DNA of 64,000 bases from Adineta vaga (taxonomy: Eukaryota; Rotifera): positions 9,796,001-9,860,000 of the forward strand of contig CP075497.1 of NCBI GenBank assembly GCA_021613535.1. The letters run 5' to 3'. Below are positions 11,890 through 22,711 of this stretch, piece by piece. A program made the translations under genes and the position numbers. Below the pieces are notes generated by a model. It did no database searches. It was given only the letters and a program-made list of their open reading frames with translations, and was not told the DNA's origin. Position 1 is the stretch's first letter, and every line of letters starts with the position of its first letter.

Positions 11890-13413
11890 ATGTTATATCC
11901 CGTTGTTGATGCTTTTCAAAAGCTTGGTTTACCACGTATCAAAAATGACGATTTTTATGATCGACTTAGTCGAAGATATTCGATGATTCTCATCGGTATT
12001 TGTTTTATTATTGTAACATCAACTAATTTTGTTGGAAATCCAATTCATTGTTTTACACAAATGGTCGATAGTCAATATAAAGTCGATTATGTTAATTGGG
12101 TTTGTTGGATTAGTTCATCCTATTATTTACCATTTGATAAACCATTACCAAATCGAAATCAAACACGACCAGAAAGAATGTTCGTAAAGAAAAAGAATTT
12201 TATTTTGTTAATATAGTTGTTTTATTTTAGTCCGTATTATCAATGGGTTCCATTTATTCTATTTACAATGATGATGCTTTTCTATGTACCAGGATTTATT
12301 TGGCGAAAATTGAATCGAAGTTGTGGTATTGATACAAAAGTAATTACAAATTTAATGACTGAAATGGATCCATTGAATAGTGAAAATCGAAAAGAAGCAA
12401 TGATGTCATTAGCAAAACATATTGATCGGGGTTTAACATATCATCGAGAATATCATCATGGATTTATGTAAGAACTTTCATCTCTTATAAATACATTCTT
12501 TGTTATTATGCATAGATATAGTACATGGAAACGGTTTTCATGTTTATTATGTTGTACAATAGGTCGACGTTCAGGAAATTATTTAGCTTTTGGTTATATT
12601 ATTGTTAAATTACTTTATATTGTTAATGCTATTGGTCAACTATTTCTTTTGAACGTTTTTATTGGCGAACGATTTTATTGGTATGGATTTGATATTCTAC
12701 AGAAATGGTTTCATGGTCAAGAAGTCGAAGCTTTAGAACGTTTTCCTCGTATAACAATGTGTCGATTTATTTTACGAACACTTGGTGATAATATTCAACC
12801 GTATGATGTACAATGTCTTCTACCAAATAATATCTATAATGAAAAAGTAGAGAACAATGAATTTTAACGTTGAATTGAATTAATTCATTTAGATCTTTCT
12901 ATTTCTTTGGTTTTGGCTTGCATTTGTTTCATTTGCATCTATCTATGGTTTAGCGAAATGGTTCCATTATTTTACATTAAAGTCACGTAAAAATTTTATT
13001 CGTCGTTTTCTCAAAGCAAATGGAGTAGATTATTATTCGGTAAATGTAGCGAATTATGATACAGAAATGCTTCGAACATTTGTCGATAGATATTGTCGAC
13101 AAGATGGAGTTCTTTTGTAAGTTTAACTTGAATTCTAACCATGATTGAATTTATCTTTAATTCTTTCGAAAGATTACGTATTATTACTGCAAATATGAAC
13201 AATGTTATTGTTGGTGAACTTATATGTGCTCTATGGGATAATTGGCAACTACAACGAAAGGTTCATGTCAATACTTTATCTCAACATATCGAGAATAATA
13301 AAGGAAAACTATTGGATGATCATGATAGTAATCATTCGACATTGGTACCATCAAAAGTAGGAACATTAAGTATTCATGATGATCGATATACATTATTACC
13401 ACCAAGAATTTAA
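11890..13413 (+). CDS. Innexin gap-junction protein, copy 2
   Basis: Exons 11890-12179, 12231-12467, 12516-12846, 12893-13116 and 13173-13413 give 440 codons. Exons 1-3 match copy 1 exactly in length (290, 237 and 331 nt). Features are the same: DDFYDRLSRRYS, VNWVCWISSSYYLP, YYQWVPF at the start of exon 2, TM3 YIVNAIGQLFLLNVF, PYDVQCLLPNNIYNEK, and a TM4 with FWLAFVSFASIYGL. An extra intron (13117-13172) splits the C-terminal domain inside GVLLLRI, where copy 1 is uninterrupted. The exon 1 donor compatible with frame is GTTCGT, a weak match to consensus. The tail is shorter and diverged, suggesting different regulation of the channels. Confidence 0.95.
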
Positions 13414-14187
13414 ATCGATGATTGATATGATCAAAGGATTTTGTAGAGTTTTTCTCGTTTGTGTGTTTTGTATTGTTTTTCGTGCGGAGCATTGAAGGAG
13501 AGGACACCAGATTTTTTAGTTAGTTTTTTTTTGACATAAAATTATTATTAAAAACAACAATTTTTCTTTTCTTTTGTTCGCATATTTTGCTAAGGGTTCT
13601 ATTTCAAACTTATTGATTGAATGCGCGTTTCAACGTTATTTGATTTCTGGTAATTGTCAAATATACATAAAGCTCGTCAGGTTACTCTATGTTTGAGATG
13701 TTATTTTTCAGATCTTGGAGGAACTATGCTGATAATGCCTCATAAATTTTCACGATCATGATTAATTTTACACATATAACAAACGAAATCAAGAAGATCG
13801 ATGTATTCATGATACCAAAAGTCTTTGAAATTTGCGAATATTTAGTAATAAAGTTAACACTTCGTGAAATACGCATTATTCCCTGAAAAATTGATCAACC
13901 CACTGCAATATATAAAGAATATCATTTATTCTTCGTATACCACTGCCATCTATAGAAGTTCGTAGATCTTTGAACATAAACTACTTTGTAATAGAAATTT
14001 CTTTTTATTATAAAAGAAATGTATGCCTCATGTTCATCCCTGTATACACTAGTATACTATGATTGGCCAAAAAATATTACGCCGTGACCTGACGTGGTAC
14101 GCTAACAATCATTGAACACGGCTGAGCTTTGCAACTAAATTGTAGCGATTTCTCATCATTTCTGTTAGTTAATCTCATCTGTCACTG
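13414..14187. other. Intergenic between innexin 2 and TMED10
   Basis: About 770 bp, AT-rich, without a supported ORF, repeat or RNA gene. A short G/C-richer stretch (about 14080-14140) precedes the TMED10 start and may be promoter sequence. Confidence 0.5.
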
Positions 14188-14890
14188 ATGCAAATCGTTT
14201 TCAATTTTATTATTCTTTCGATTTTTCTAATCGATGCTATCCATTCTATTAGCTTTCATTTACCAATCGGTACAAAAAAATGTTTAAAAGAAGAAATTCA
14301 CAAAGTATATAGTATTCATGTTTTTTTTCTCATTCTTTTTAATTGTTGTTTTCTCTATTCATAAGGATACGATGGTTACTGGTGATTATGATATAACAGC
14401 CGTTCCTGGCTTTTCCACTCATCTTGATGTCAAAGATACTAAAGGACATACTCTTTACAATAAAGAAGATGCTATAAAAGGAAAATTTGCATTTACAACT
14501 GAAGAATACGATATCTTTGATATCTGTGTTGAAACTAAATTACCACATGATCAACAAAAACATCATCTATCAGCTCAACAAACATCTAAAGAAGTAACCA
14601 TCAAAATAAAACATGGTGTTGAAACAAAAGATTATGATGCGTTAGCCAAAGCAAATAAACTCAAACCATTAGAAGTTGAATTAAGTCGTCTAGAAGATTT
14701 ATCAACAGCTATCGTGTCTGACTTTGCCTATATGAAAGAACGTGAAGAAGAAATGCGTAGTACAAATGAATCGACCAATAATAAAGTTCTCTATTTTTCC
14801 ATTTTTTCAATGGGTTGTCTCATGAGTTTAGCTATTTGGCAAGTACTCTATTTACGAAGATATTTCAAAGCAAAAAAACTTATTGATTAA
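14188..14890 (+). CDS. TMED10: p24 cargo receptor TMED10
   Basis: Exons 14188-14304 and 14366-14890 give 213 codons, close to the usual 219. A signal peptide (about residues 1-21) is followed directly by [19 protein letters not shown], the conserved start of the GOLD domain in p24-delta proteins. Then come a coiled-coil region ([22 protein letters not shown]), one TM near the C-terminus and the tail [13 protein letters not shown], with the aromatic COPII and dilysine COPI signals of TMED10. The protein cycles between ER and Golgi as a cargo receptor, notably for GPI-anchored proteins. The PDIA4 gene follows 187 bp downstream on the same strand. Confidence 0.95.
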
Positions 14891-15076
14891 ATCGAGCAAA
14901 CATCTTTATCTTTAGTAGTAAAAGAAAAGCCATTCTATTTAACATTGTTCTGTTTTTGTAGTTGTTGTTGTTGTTATTATTATTATTGTTTTTATTAATT
15001 TAAAACTATGTTTGAAAAACTAACCTTTTATTTTTATGTATTAGTATTAATCTCATTTACTTTATTTCATTGTAGA

Positions 15077-17093
15077 ATGCGTTCAATTCTAATCTTAGCG
15101 TTGACAGGCTTGTTAGCATTTGCTTTCGATGAATTTTCAATTCCTGAAGGTGATAATGCTGTCTTAACAGGTCCGAATGTGGTAGTCGATTTAACCAAAG
15201 ATAATTTTACACAATTTCTTCAACAAAATCCAGTCGTACTTGTCGAGTTCTATGCACCATGGTAAAATATCGATCATACGAATATTTATTTTGGATTAAG
15301 TGTTGTGGTCTTTGATTATAGGTGTGGTCATTGTAAACAATTAACTCCACATTATGAACAAGCGGCACGTTTAATGAAAGATGTTGACAATCCTGTTGCT
15401 TTTGCCAAGATTGATGCAACTATTGAAGAATCATTAGCAAGAGAATATTCTATCGAAGGTTATCCAACAATCAAAATTTTTCATAAAAATAGTGAAAAAC
15501 CACTTGAGTATGAAGGTCCCCGACAACCAGGATCAGCTATTGCTGACTATATAAAAAAATATGCTAGTCCAAGTTGGACACCACCACCTTCGGATGTAGT
15601 TGTTCTTACAGCTGAAAACTTCGATAAATTTACTACTGAAGAAGTCGTTTTAGTAGAATTCTATGCACCATGGTGTGGTCATTGTAAACGATTGGAACCG
15701 AAATTTGAAAAAGCAGCAACATTATTAAGAAAAGATACAAATATTCGTTTAGCAAAAGTCGACAGTACAGTTGAAACAGAATTAGCTGCTGCTCATAATA
15801 TTACTGGGTAGGATTGAATTATTTTCGTTCATATTCAACTATATAGTCTTCCATTCACTATAGATATCCAACTTTAATTGTGTTTCGAAAAGGTGGCAAA
15901 TTTGCACCATATGATGGTGAACAAACTGAACAAGGTATTGTTTCCACAATGAAAGAATTCCTATCATTACCAAGTCGTGAAATCCGCAATATCAATGATT
16001 ATAAAAATCTCTTTCGAAAAAATGATCAACCTGTTCTCATTGGTGTTTTTCAATCGGATCAAGATTATTTATACAATTTATTTATTGATTATGCATATAA
16101 TCATCGAAAAGCTTTTCAATTCGGTCATACATTTGAAAAAATTTCGACATTGAACGATGTTCATGCGCCAGCCATTGTTCTTCAACATCATACGGATGTT
16201 CGATCGAAATATGAAAAAGATAAATTTATTTTCAATCAAGCTGATGCTATGGAAAGTGATTTTGAATCATTTACTAATCAATATCAAGTACCATTAGTCG
16301 GTGTACTTACACAAGACAATCAACGAAATGTTTATTTAGGTCGTCGACCAATTTGTATCGTTATGTATGATGTCGATTTTTCATTTGATCATCGTGAACG
16401 AACACAATATTGGAGAGCTAAAATACTTAAAGTTGCAAATGATTATAAAACTAAATATACATTTGCTATTGCTGATGAAGAAAAAATGGCATCGTTATTA
16501 AAAGAATTTGGTTTAGAAGAATCTGCTGAAGATGTTAATGTTGGGTGTTTTGATAAAGATGGTTTAAAATATCGTATGGAAGATGATGATGAGTTTACAT
16601 CGGAATCGTTCGAAGAATTTGTTAATAAATTAACAAAAGGAAAAATAAAACCATATTTTAAATCTCAACCAATACCAAAACAATCAATTGTCAATGGAGT
16701 TCGAACACTTGTTGGAAAAAATTTCGAAAAAATTGTCCACGATCAAACTAAAAATGTTCTGGTCTTTTTCTATGCACCATGGTAAGATAAACTTTTCTTT
16801 TCTAGGCCATCAATTCAATATTCTATATGTGTGTTTTTAGGTGTGGACATTGCACAAAATTTAAACCGACTTATAGTAAACTTGCTCAACATTATGCTAG
16901 TCAATCGAATCTCATTGTTGCACAAATCGATGCAACTGGAAATGATATACCGAAAGGTTTTGAAGTAACTGGTTTTCCAACCATATATCTCGTTCCAATG
17001 AATAATCAACCTGTGAAATACGAAGGAAATCGAGATATAGATGATTTAGTTCAATTTATTGACAATAATATTCAGTCGAAAAGTGAACTTTAA
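15077..17093 (+). CDS. PDIA4: Protein disulfide-isomerase A4 (ERp72)
   Basis: Exons 15077-15261, 15322-15807, 15864-16781 and 16841-17093 give 613 codons. A signal peptide is followed by two N-terminal thioredoxin domains, two redox-inactive domains and a C-terminal thioredoxin domain. This a0-a-b-b'-a' layout marks ERp72. FYAPWCGHC motifs place the active cysteines at about residues 63, 180 and 531. The protein ends KSEL, an ER-retrieval-like tetrapeptide in place of the usual KEEL. It oxidises and isomerises disulfides in the ER lumen. Introns 1 and 3 both fall inside the TGG codon just before CGHC, in different domains. The ATG follows a ttcattgtag acceptor by 1 nt, and an in-frame upstream ATG at 15008 would spoil the signal peptide. 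Confidence 0.95.
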
Positions 17094-17656
17094 ACGAACA
17101 CGATAAACAATCAAAACTATCGTTCTACATTCCGTAAAACTGTTATTGATATTGAATTTGCTTTTGTACTTTAGTTATTTATTTCTTTAGTTGTTTTCTT
17201 TTATCATTGGTGCTTTTATTTACATTTCATATCAAGTAACGATATGTAAAGCAAAAAAAGACGATTATTTTTTGCTTTTATTTCATTTTGAGTTATCATA
17301 CATGCGTCATGATACTATTATCTTAGTAGATGATAATAAGACTATGACTTCTATTCTATTATATTCGATGTACGAATACGAAGAATCTAATAGTCTTAAA
17401 TCGTATCACTTATTAATCACCTGATGACATGAAAACATGTATCACTCGTATTTTGTTTATTTAGTCAAAGAACAAATCATACGTGTTTATGTAATCTAGC
17501 GAGAGCTGTTGAGATAGAAATGAGTAAACTATGGCAAGCTTTTTTTTGATTCGTCAAGATACTGATGAGTCATACAAATACGTCTTCTTTGTAGATATAT
17601 ATATACAAAATGTCGACTTTTGTTTATTATTTCATTTGAGTGAACTTAACAAGACA
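17094..17656. other. Intergenic between PDIA4 and STAM
   Basis: About 560 bp, AT-rich. ORFs at 17191-17424 and the upstream in-frame extension of STAM (from 17531) look non-coding: they are Phe/Tyr/Leu-rich without family matches. No repeats or RNA genes are seen. Confidence 0.5.
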
Positions 17657-19425
17657 ATGGCAGCTAAATCTTTTCAAGTTGCTCTCGAAGCAGCAACTAA
17701 TGAAAATAATACCGAAGATAATTGGGATAGAATTTTAGGTAAGTAAAAGAAAAATCTAATTCACTGATAATAAAAATTTTATTTCGTATTCTAGAGGTTT
17801 GTGATTATGTTAAAAACGGTCAAATAAAAGCAAATGAATTACTTGATCAAATCTTGAAACGTTTAAGACAAACTCGTAAAACAAAATTACAAATGAATAC
17901 TTTAACATTATTTGATGCAGCTGTAAAAAATTGTGGTCAACAGTTTCATCAATTGTTTACATCACGTGCTACGATGAATATACTTATTGAAATTATTGAA
18001 GATTCACGAACAGAAAATATAGTACGTAATCGAATAGGTTCATTATTAAAACAATGGATGGATGATCCAGAATTTAAAGACAAAGCACAATATGCTATGC
18101 TTGGTGCGACATATAAAAAATTAACAACAGAAAAAAATTATACATTTATTGATGGTCCTAATAATCAACCAATGATATCAGCACCTACAACAGTAACAGC
18201 AGTTGCAGCACGAAAAAATCAAGATGATTTATTAGCAAAAAGAGAAGAAGAAGAATTTGCTAAAGCTAGTTAGTTTTGTTGTTGAAAAGAGTGTTTTCAT
18301 AAGTTATATTGATTTGATTTTTAGTTGCATTATCAATGCAAGAAACAAATCAATCAAGACCACAACATCAACAACCAGCTACAAATTCACTTTATCCATC
18401 GATGCAATCATCTACTTCAACTAATCCAACAACATCAATAATGACAAATTCCAGTGGTAACGAAAAGAAAGCTAAAGCTTTATATGATTTCGAAGCCGCT
18501 GAAGACAATGAAGTTACCTTCAAAGCAGGCGATATTTTGATTATTACGGATGATAGTGATCAACATTGGTGGAAAGGTATTAATAATGGTGTTGAAGGTT
18601 TATTTCCAGCTAATTTTGTTACTAAAAATCTTCAACAACAAGTCGATTTACCTAATCAATCGATGGGAACAAATCAAGTAAGCATATCTAAGCGAGAAAG
18701 AGAATATAATCTTGATAACGACGATTGTTTTTTTTTCTTCGTAGGATTTAAATATGAAACAACAACAACAACAACGTCAGAATGAAATTGTTCAAGATCA
18801 AGTTGTTATTGATGAACGTCTTATTGATCGATGTTTAGGAATGTTACAAAATGCTGATCCTACCGGTGAAATTGAAGCAGATTCGAATGAAATGCTTATG
18901 CTTGAAGATACATGTTATGCAATGGGTCCATTGATCGATCATGAATTAGAAAAAGTCGATCGTAAACATGTTCAATTAGAAGAATTGAATAAAAATTTAC
19001 GTGAAGCTATGGATTTATATCATCGTCTAATGGAAGAAGGTCGTATACGTGCAGCACAAGCAAAAACAAATGCTGCACAACTCGCTAATCAAATGTATCA
19101 ACAAACACAAATTCCACCTCAACCATACTATCAAGCTCATCCAGGTTTACAACAACCACCGATGCCACCTCAACAACAGCCGCAGCAACCACAAATGATG
19201 TATCAACCTTCACAAATGTATAATAATCAAATTCCTTCACAAACTCAACCATCCATGCCATATATTCCACAACAACCAGCAGGCGCATATTATGTTGATC
19301 CAAATTTACAGCAATCGCAACAGGTACATATGATGTATTCAATGCCACCGACTATGATGCCTCCACAACAGCAACAGCAACAGCAGCTGCAACAACAACC
19401 AACAGTTTATAGCGAAACGCAATAA
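17657..19425 (+). CDS. STAM: Signal-transducing adaptor molecule (ESCRT-0 subunit)
   Basis: Exons 17657-17738, 17795-18268, 18325-18677 and 18745-19425 give 529 codons. The domains in order are: VHS at about residues 5-145 ([30 protein letters not shown]); a ubiquitin-interacting motif across the exon 2/3 junction ([15 protein letters not shown], about 178-195); SH3 at about 232-290 ([31 protein letters not shown]); the GAT-like STAM core coiled coil at about 315-405; and a Gln/Pro/Met-rich tail. This is the complete STAM architecture. With HRS it forms ESCRT-0, which sorts ubiquitinated receptors on endosomes. The ATG at 17657 was chosen because MAAKSFQ begins the VHS domain; an upstream in-frame ATG exists at 17531. 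Confidence 0.95.
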
Positions 19426-19873
19426 TATCATACGATTCGATCTGTACATTTTCTTTTCTTCTGCCATTAAAATATTCACATCTGTCTCGATTTCATTTCT
19501 TCGTCTTTTAATTTATGTTGTGTTCACTTTTCTCTTCTTTTCTTTTTATGAATTATACGATCATCGTGTACGAAACAAATACATACATATATATACACAC
19601 CTTACATGTCCTTGCAGTTTAAATTTTACTCCTCAAAAAGTACATTCCAGCGTTCAAGCCGAATTACTTCTCATGTAAAAATAACTTTGAGGACTTTTGT
19701 CATTCTCCCTATAGAATGTTTTTTTTTAGTTCTTCACCATGGAGAAATCGTCATGAGTTTGTCAGTTGTTAAAAGGCAGGAGAAGAAAAACATACATATA
19801 TACATACCTTATCTTACGTACGGAGAGAGAAGATTAAAATTGATCAAAAGACAGTGTTGCAATTTCGTTCTCA
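19426..19873. other. Intergenic between STAM and the TIR gene
   Basis: About 450 bp. The ORF at 19606-19890 has no recognisable features and overlaps the start of the next gene in another frame. TATATATACACACC lies at about 19590. Nothing else is supported. Confidence 0.45.
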
Positions 19874-22556
19874 ATGGAGGAATCTGGTAAAATACGGCAG
19901 CGAACAGTTCAAGGTACGTTCTTTGAATTTCAATTGCTCAATATATCGAGATTGAAGTTAATCAATGTGTGTCCTACAAATTACTATAGAAACTAAACTG
20001 TGGCCTTTTCTTCTCTCGTTTCATTATGTAAATAATTACCAACGTTCACTAGTTGAATAGTTGATTTTAATTCATTGATTGATTGTATTTGTTTAGTTGT
20101 TTCGTTATCAGAAACTTTGCGGCCAAAAAAAGAACCTGATCTGCCAACACTACTTTCCAATCTTCGTGAAGTTCTTCTGAAAAAATCAGAAAATAATGAC
20201 GAAATTGATTCAACTATTTATCAATGTGCTGAATCCATTAGAAATAACATTGAAAAACTTGGTGATCTTACTGAACATAAAAAAATCTTCGAAATTTTGC
20301 AAACAACTCTACGAACATATATCGATGATATACTTTCGATCACAAAACTGCCAAATATTCTTTCATGTGAAGTATTTCAAAATATTCTTACTGCAATAAT
20401 TTCCACTAAAGAAACGCTCAATATACGTTCGATTATGGAAAATGATTCTTCCTATGCTCGTACTAATTGTTTTCGTTCCTTCGATTTCTTATCATTATCT
20501 GTTATAACAGATTTTCTCAATGACAAAATCACTCTTGATCTATTCTCGTCAATCGCATATGCTTTACGTATAATCATAGTAGATATTCAATTCACTATTG
20601 AATTTATTATCTTCAAAAAAAATGAATTACAAAATCAAGTACCAATTATTCACTTACTACTCGAATATGTTGATCGACATAAACAAAATTTTGATCATGT
20701 TGAAAGGCATGAAACACTCATTGCGATATTGAGGTTGATATGGACTCTAGTTGATGACACTATGTTAGTTCCAAATATGATTGAAACAAAATGTCAAGAC
20801 TATGTTTTACAATGGACTGCAATGGAAGATCTTTCATTAGATATTCAACAAATCTGTATACATATAATACATAATTTAGCAAGACATGAAAAAGGTGCGA
20901 AAGTTTTAAATAATGCTAACTGTATTACCATTCTCAAAGATTTTAAACGTCGAATTCTCGATCCAAATAAAACTAATCAAGATGAATTATATATCGAATT
21001 ACGTTTACTTTATTGTATGGCTATATCATTATTAACAGAACCAAAAGAAAACCGTGAGGATCTAGATAATCTTCGTAAAATTCTCGATCAACTTATGCAA
21101 TGCGCTGTTGATGCTGGACAGGCATTGAATAATAAATCTGGAGGATTTCATGTTAGTGAACCTGTCGTTGTCTTAACAAAACTATGTGTACATGATGAAA
21201 TTCTGAAGTATGTTTTAAATGAATCTAATGTACAAAGAATGGAAGCAAAAACAAAAGTTGAATTTTTTTGTCAATTATTAATTAAATTTCGTGCTGCAGT
21301 AGCAACTGAAGAAGAACTGGATCAATTAACATTAATAGCTTTATTCAACATTCTATGGAGTATATCATTTCATGATGAATATGTGGATGAATTGAAATCG
21401 AATTTTAAATTTTTACTTACTGTTAAAAGTTTAGCGGCCGATGATGCAGCTGGATCGGTTGATCAATATGTACCTAATCATATGTCATCAATACCAAAAG
21501 CAGCACAAGGAATATTATGGAATCTTGATGAAGATAATCCAGGTATGCTACAAAGACGTTTATAAGATATCATTTTCATATTGTCTTTCTATAGCACGCC
21601 CTACTCGATCAGCTGCTATAGAATCTAAAGTGACGACATCAGATCAACCGAAAACAAATGCAATAAATCGAACACGTGTAATGGTGAGTTATTCACATGC
21701 TGATCAAGAATTTTGTCGTCAATTAGTTGATACATTAAAGAAAGGTAAGCTTACTATATCATGGATAAATATGTCTTGATCAAAATGCTTTTCCTATCGT
21801 ATAGATAATCGTTTGGATGTTTGGGTTGATTTTGCATATTGTCATACGGAAGATTTTTGGGAAGAAATTGGTGAAGCAATTGAAAAAGCAAATGTTGTTC
21901 TATTGTTAATGTCAAAAGATTATCAAGATAGTAAATCATGTCGACAAGAAGTGATGTATGCAAAGGATTCATTGAAAAAACGTTTTATACCCATATATGT
22001 CAAAAAAGATTTTACAGCAACGGGTTGGTTAGGTGTACGTATTGTTGGTCCACAATATATTCGTTTTGGAAAACGATCGTTCGATGATACAGTAAAAGAA
22101 CTATTAAAACTTATTTATGAAGATAAAACAGCAACGGAATCTGACCCAAAACAAGAAACCAAACCTCTTCCTCCGGTTACTGAAACAAAACCAACTGAAA
22201 ATACAACAAATCTGACTAAACCAAATGAAAATAATCCTATTCTCACAGATTTTAAACCATTAAAAACACCTGTAGAACATTGGTCCAAAAAAGAACTTGC
22301 TCAATGGTTTGATAATAATCAAATTCAACGGCAATTGATTGAAATTTATGACTTCAAACATGGTACAGATCTTCTTCTTTATGGACAATGTCTTCGACCT
22401 GATTGGCAAATTGAATATAATGAAATTAAAGAACGATATCAACAAAAGTATCATACACCTTTATATCGAGATCATTTCGTTCGTTTTGTAGGTGCGGTAA
22501 ATCGCTTAGAACCATCGCAATCAAAATCGAAATCAAAACTATGTATTATTTCTTAG
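19874..22556 (+). CDS. ARM/HEAT-like, TIR and SAM-like protein with C-terminal CaaX box
   Basis: Exons 19874-19913, 20097-21542, 21595-21744 and 21805-22556 give 795 codons. Residues about 15-490 are all-helical, Leu-rich and resemble armadillo/HEAT repeats, though no canonical repeat is obvious. A TIR domain spans about 523-670: RVMVSYSHADQEFCRQL, LDVWVDF, VVLLLMSKDYQDSKSCRQE, FIPIYVKKDF, GWLGVRI. The Glu in SCRQE (about residue 594) sits where catalytic TIRs carry the NADase glutamate. A Thr/Pro linker leads to a SAM-like module at about 690-770 (WSKKELAQWFDNNQI; GTDLLLYGQCL). The end is polybasic SKSKSK followed by CIIS, a CaaX prenylation box. The parts recall SARM1 (ARM-SAM-SAM-TIR), but the order differs. 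Likely a membrane-tethered immune or NAD-signalling protein; the function is inferred. Confidence 0.8.
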
Positions 22557-22711
22557 AACTAGAGTTTTTTCTTCTTCCTTTATCATTAATAAAATGTTTA
22601 TCTCATGAAAGAAAAAAACGAAAAACAACAGAGAAAAAAACTGGAAAGAAAAACAAAATTTTCACTGTTGGAATTATACATGGTAAATATCATCTATCAC
22701 ACTAATATAAC

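Noticed and set aside
19085-19348. Minus-strand ORF under the STAM Gln/Pro tail
   Set aside because: It is a complement of low-complexity coding sequence; STAM accounts for it.
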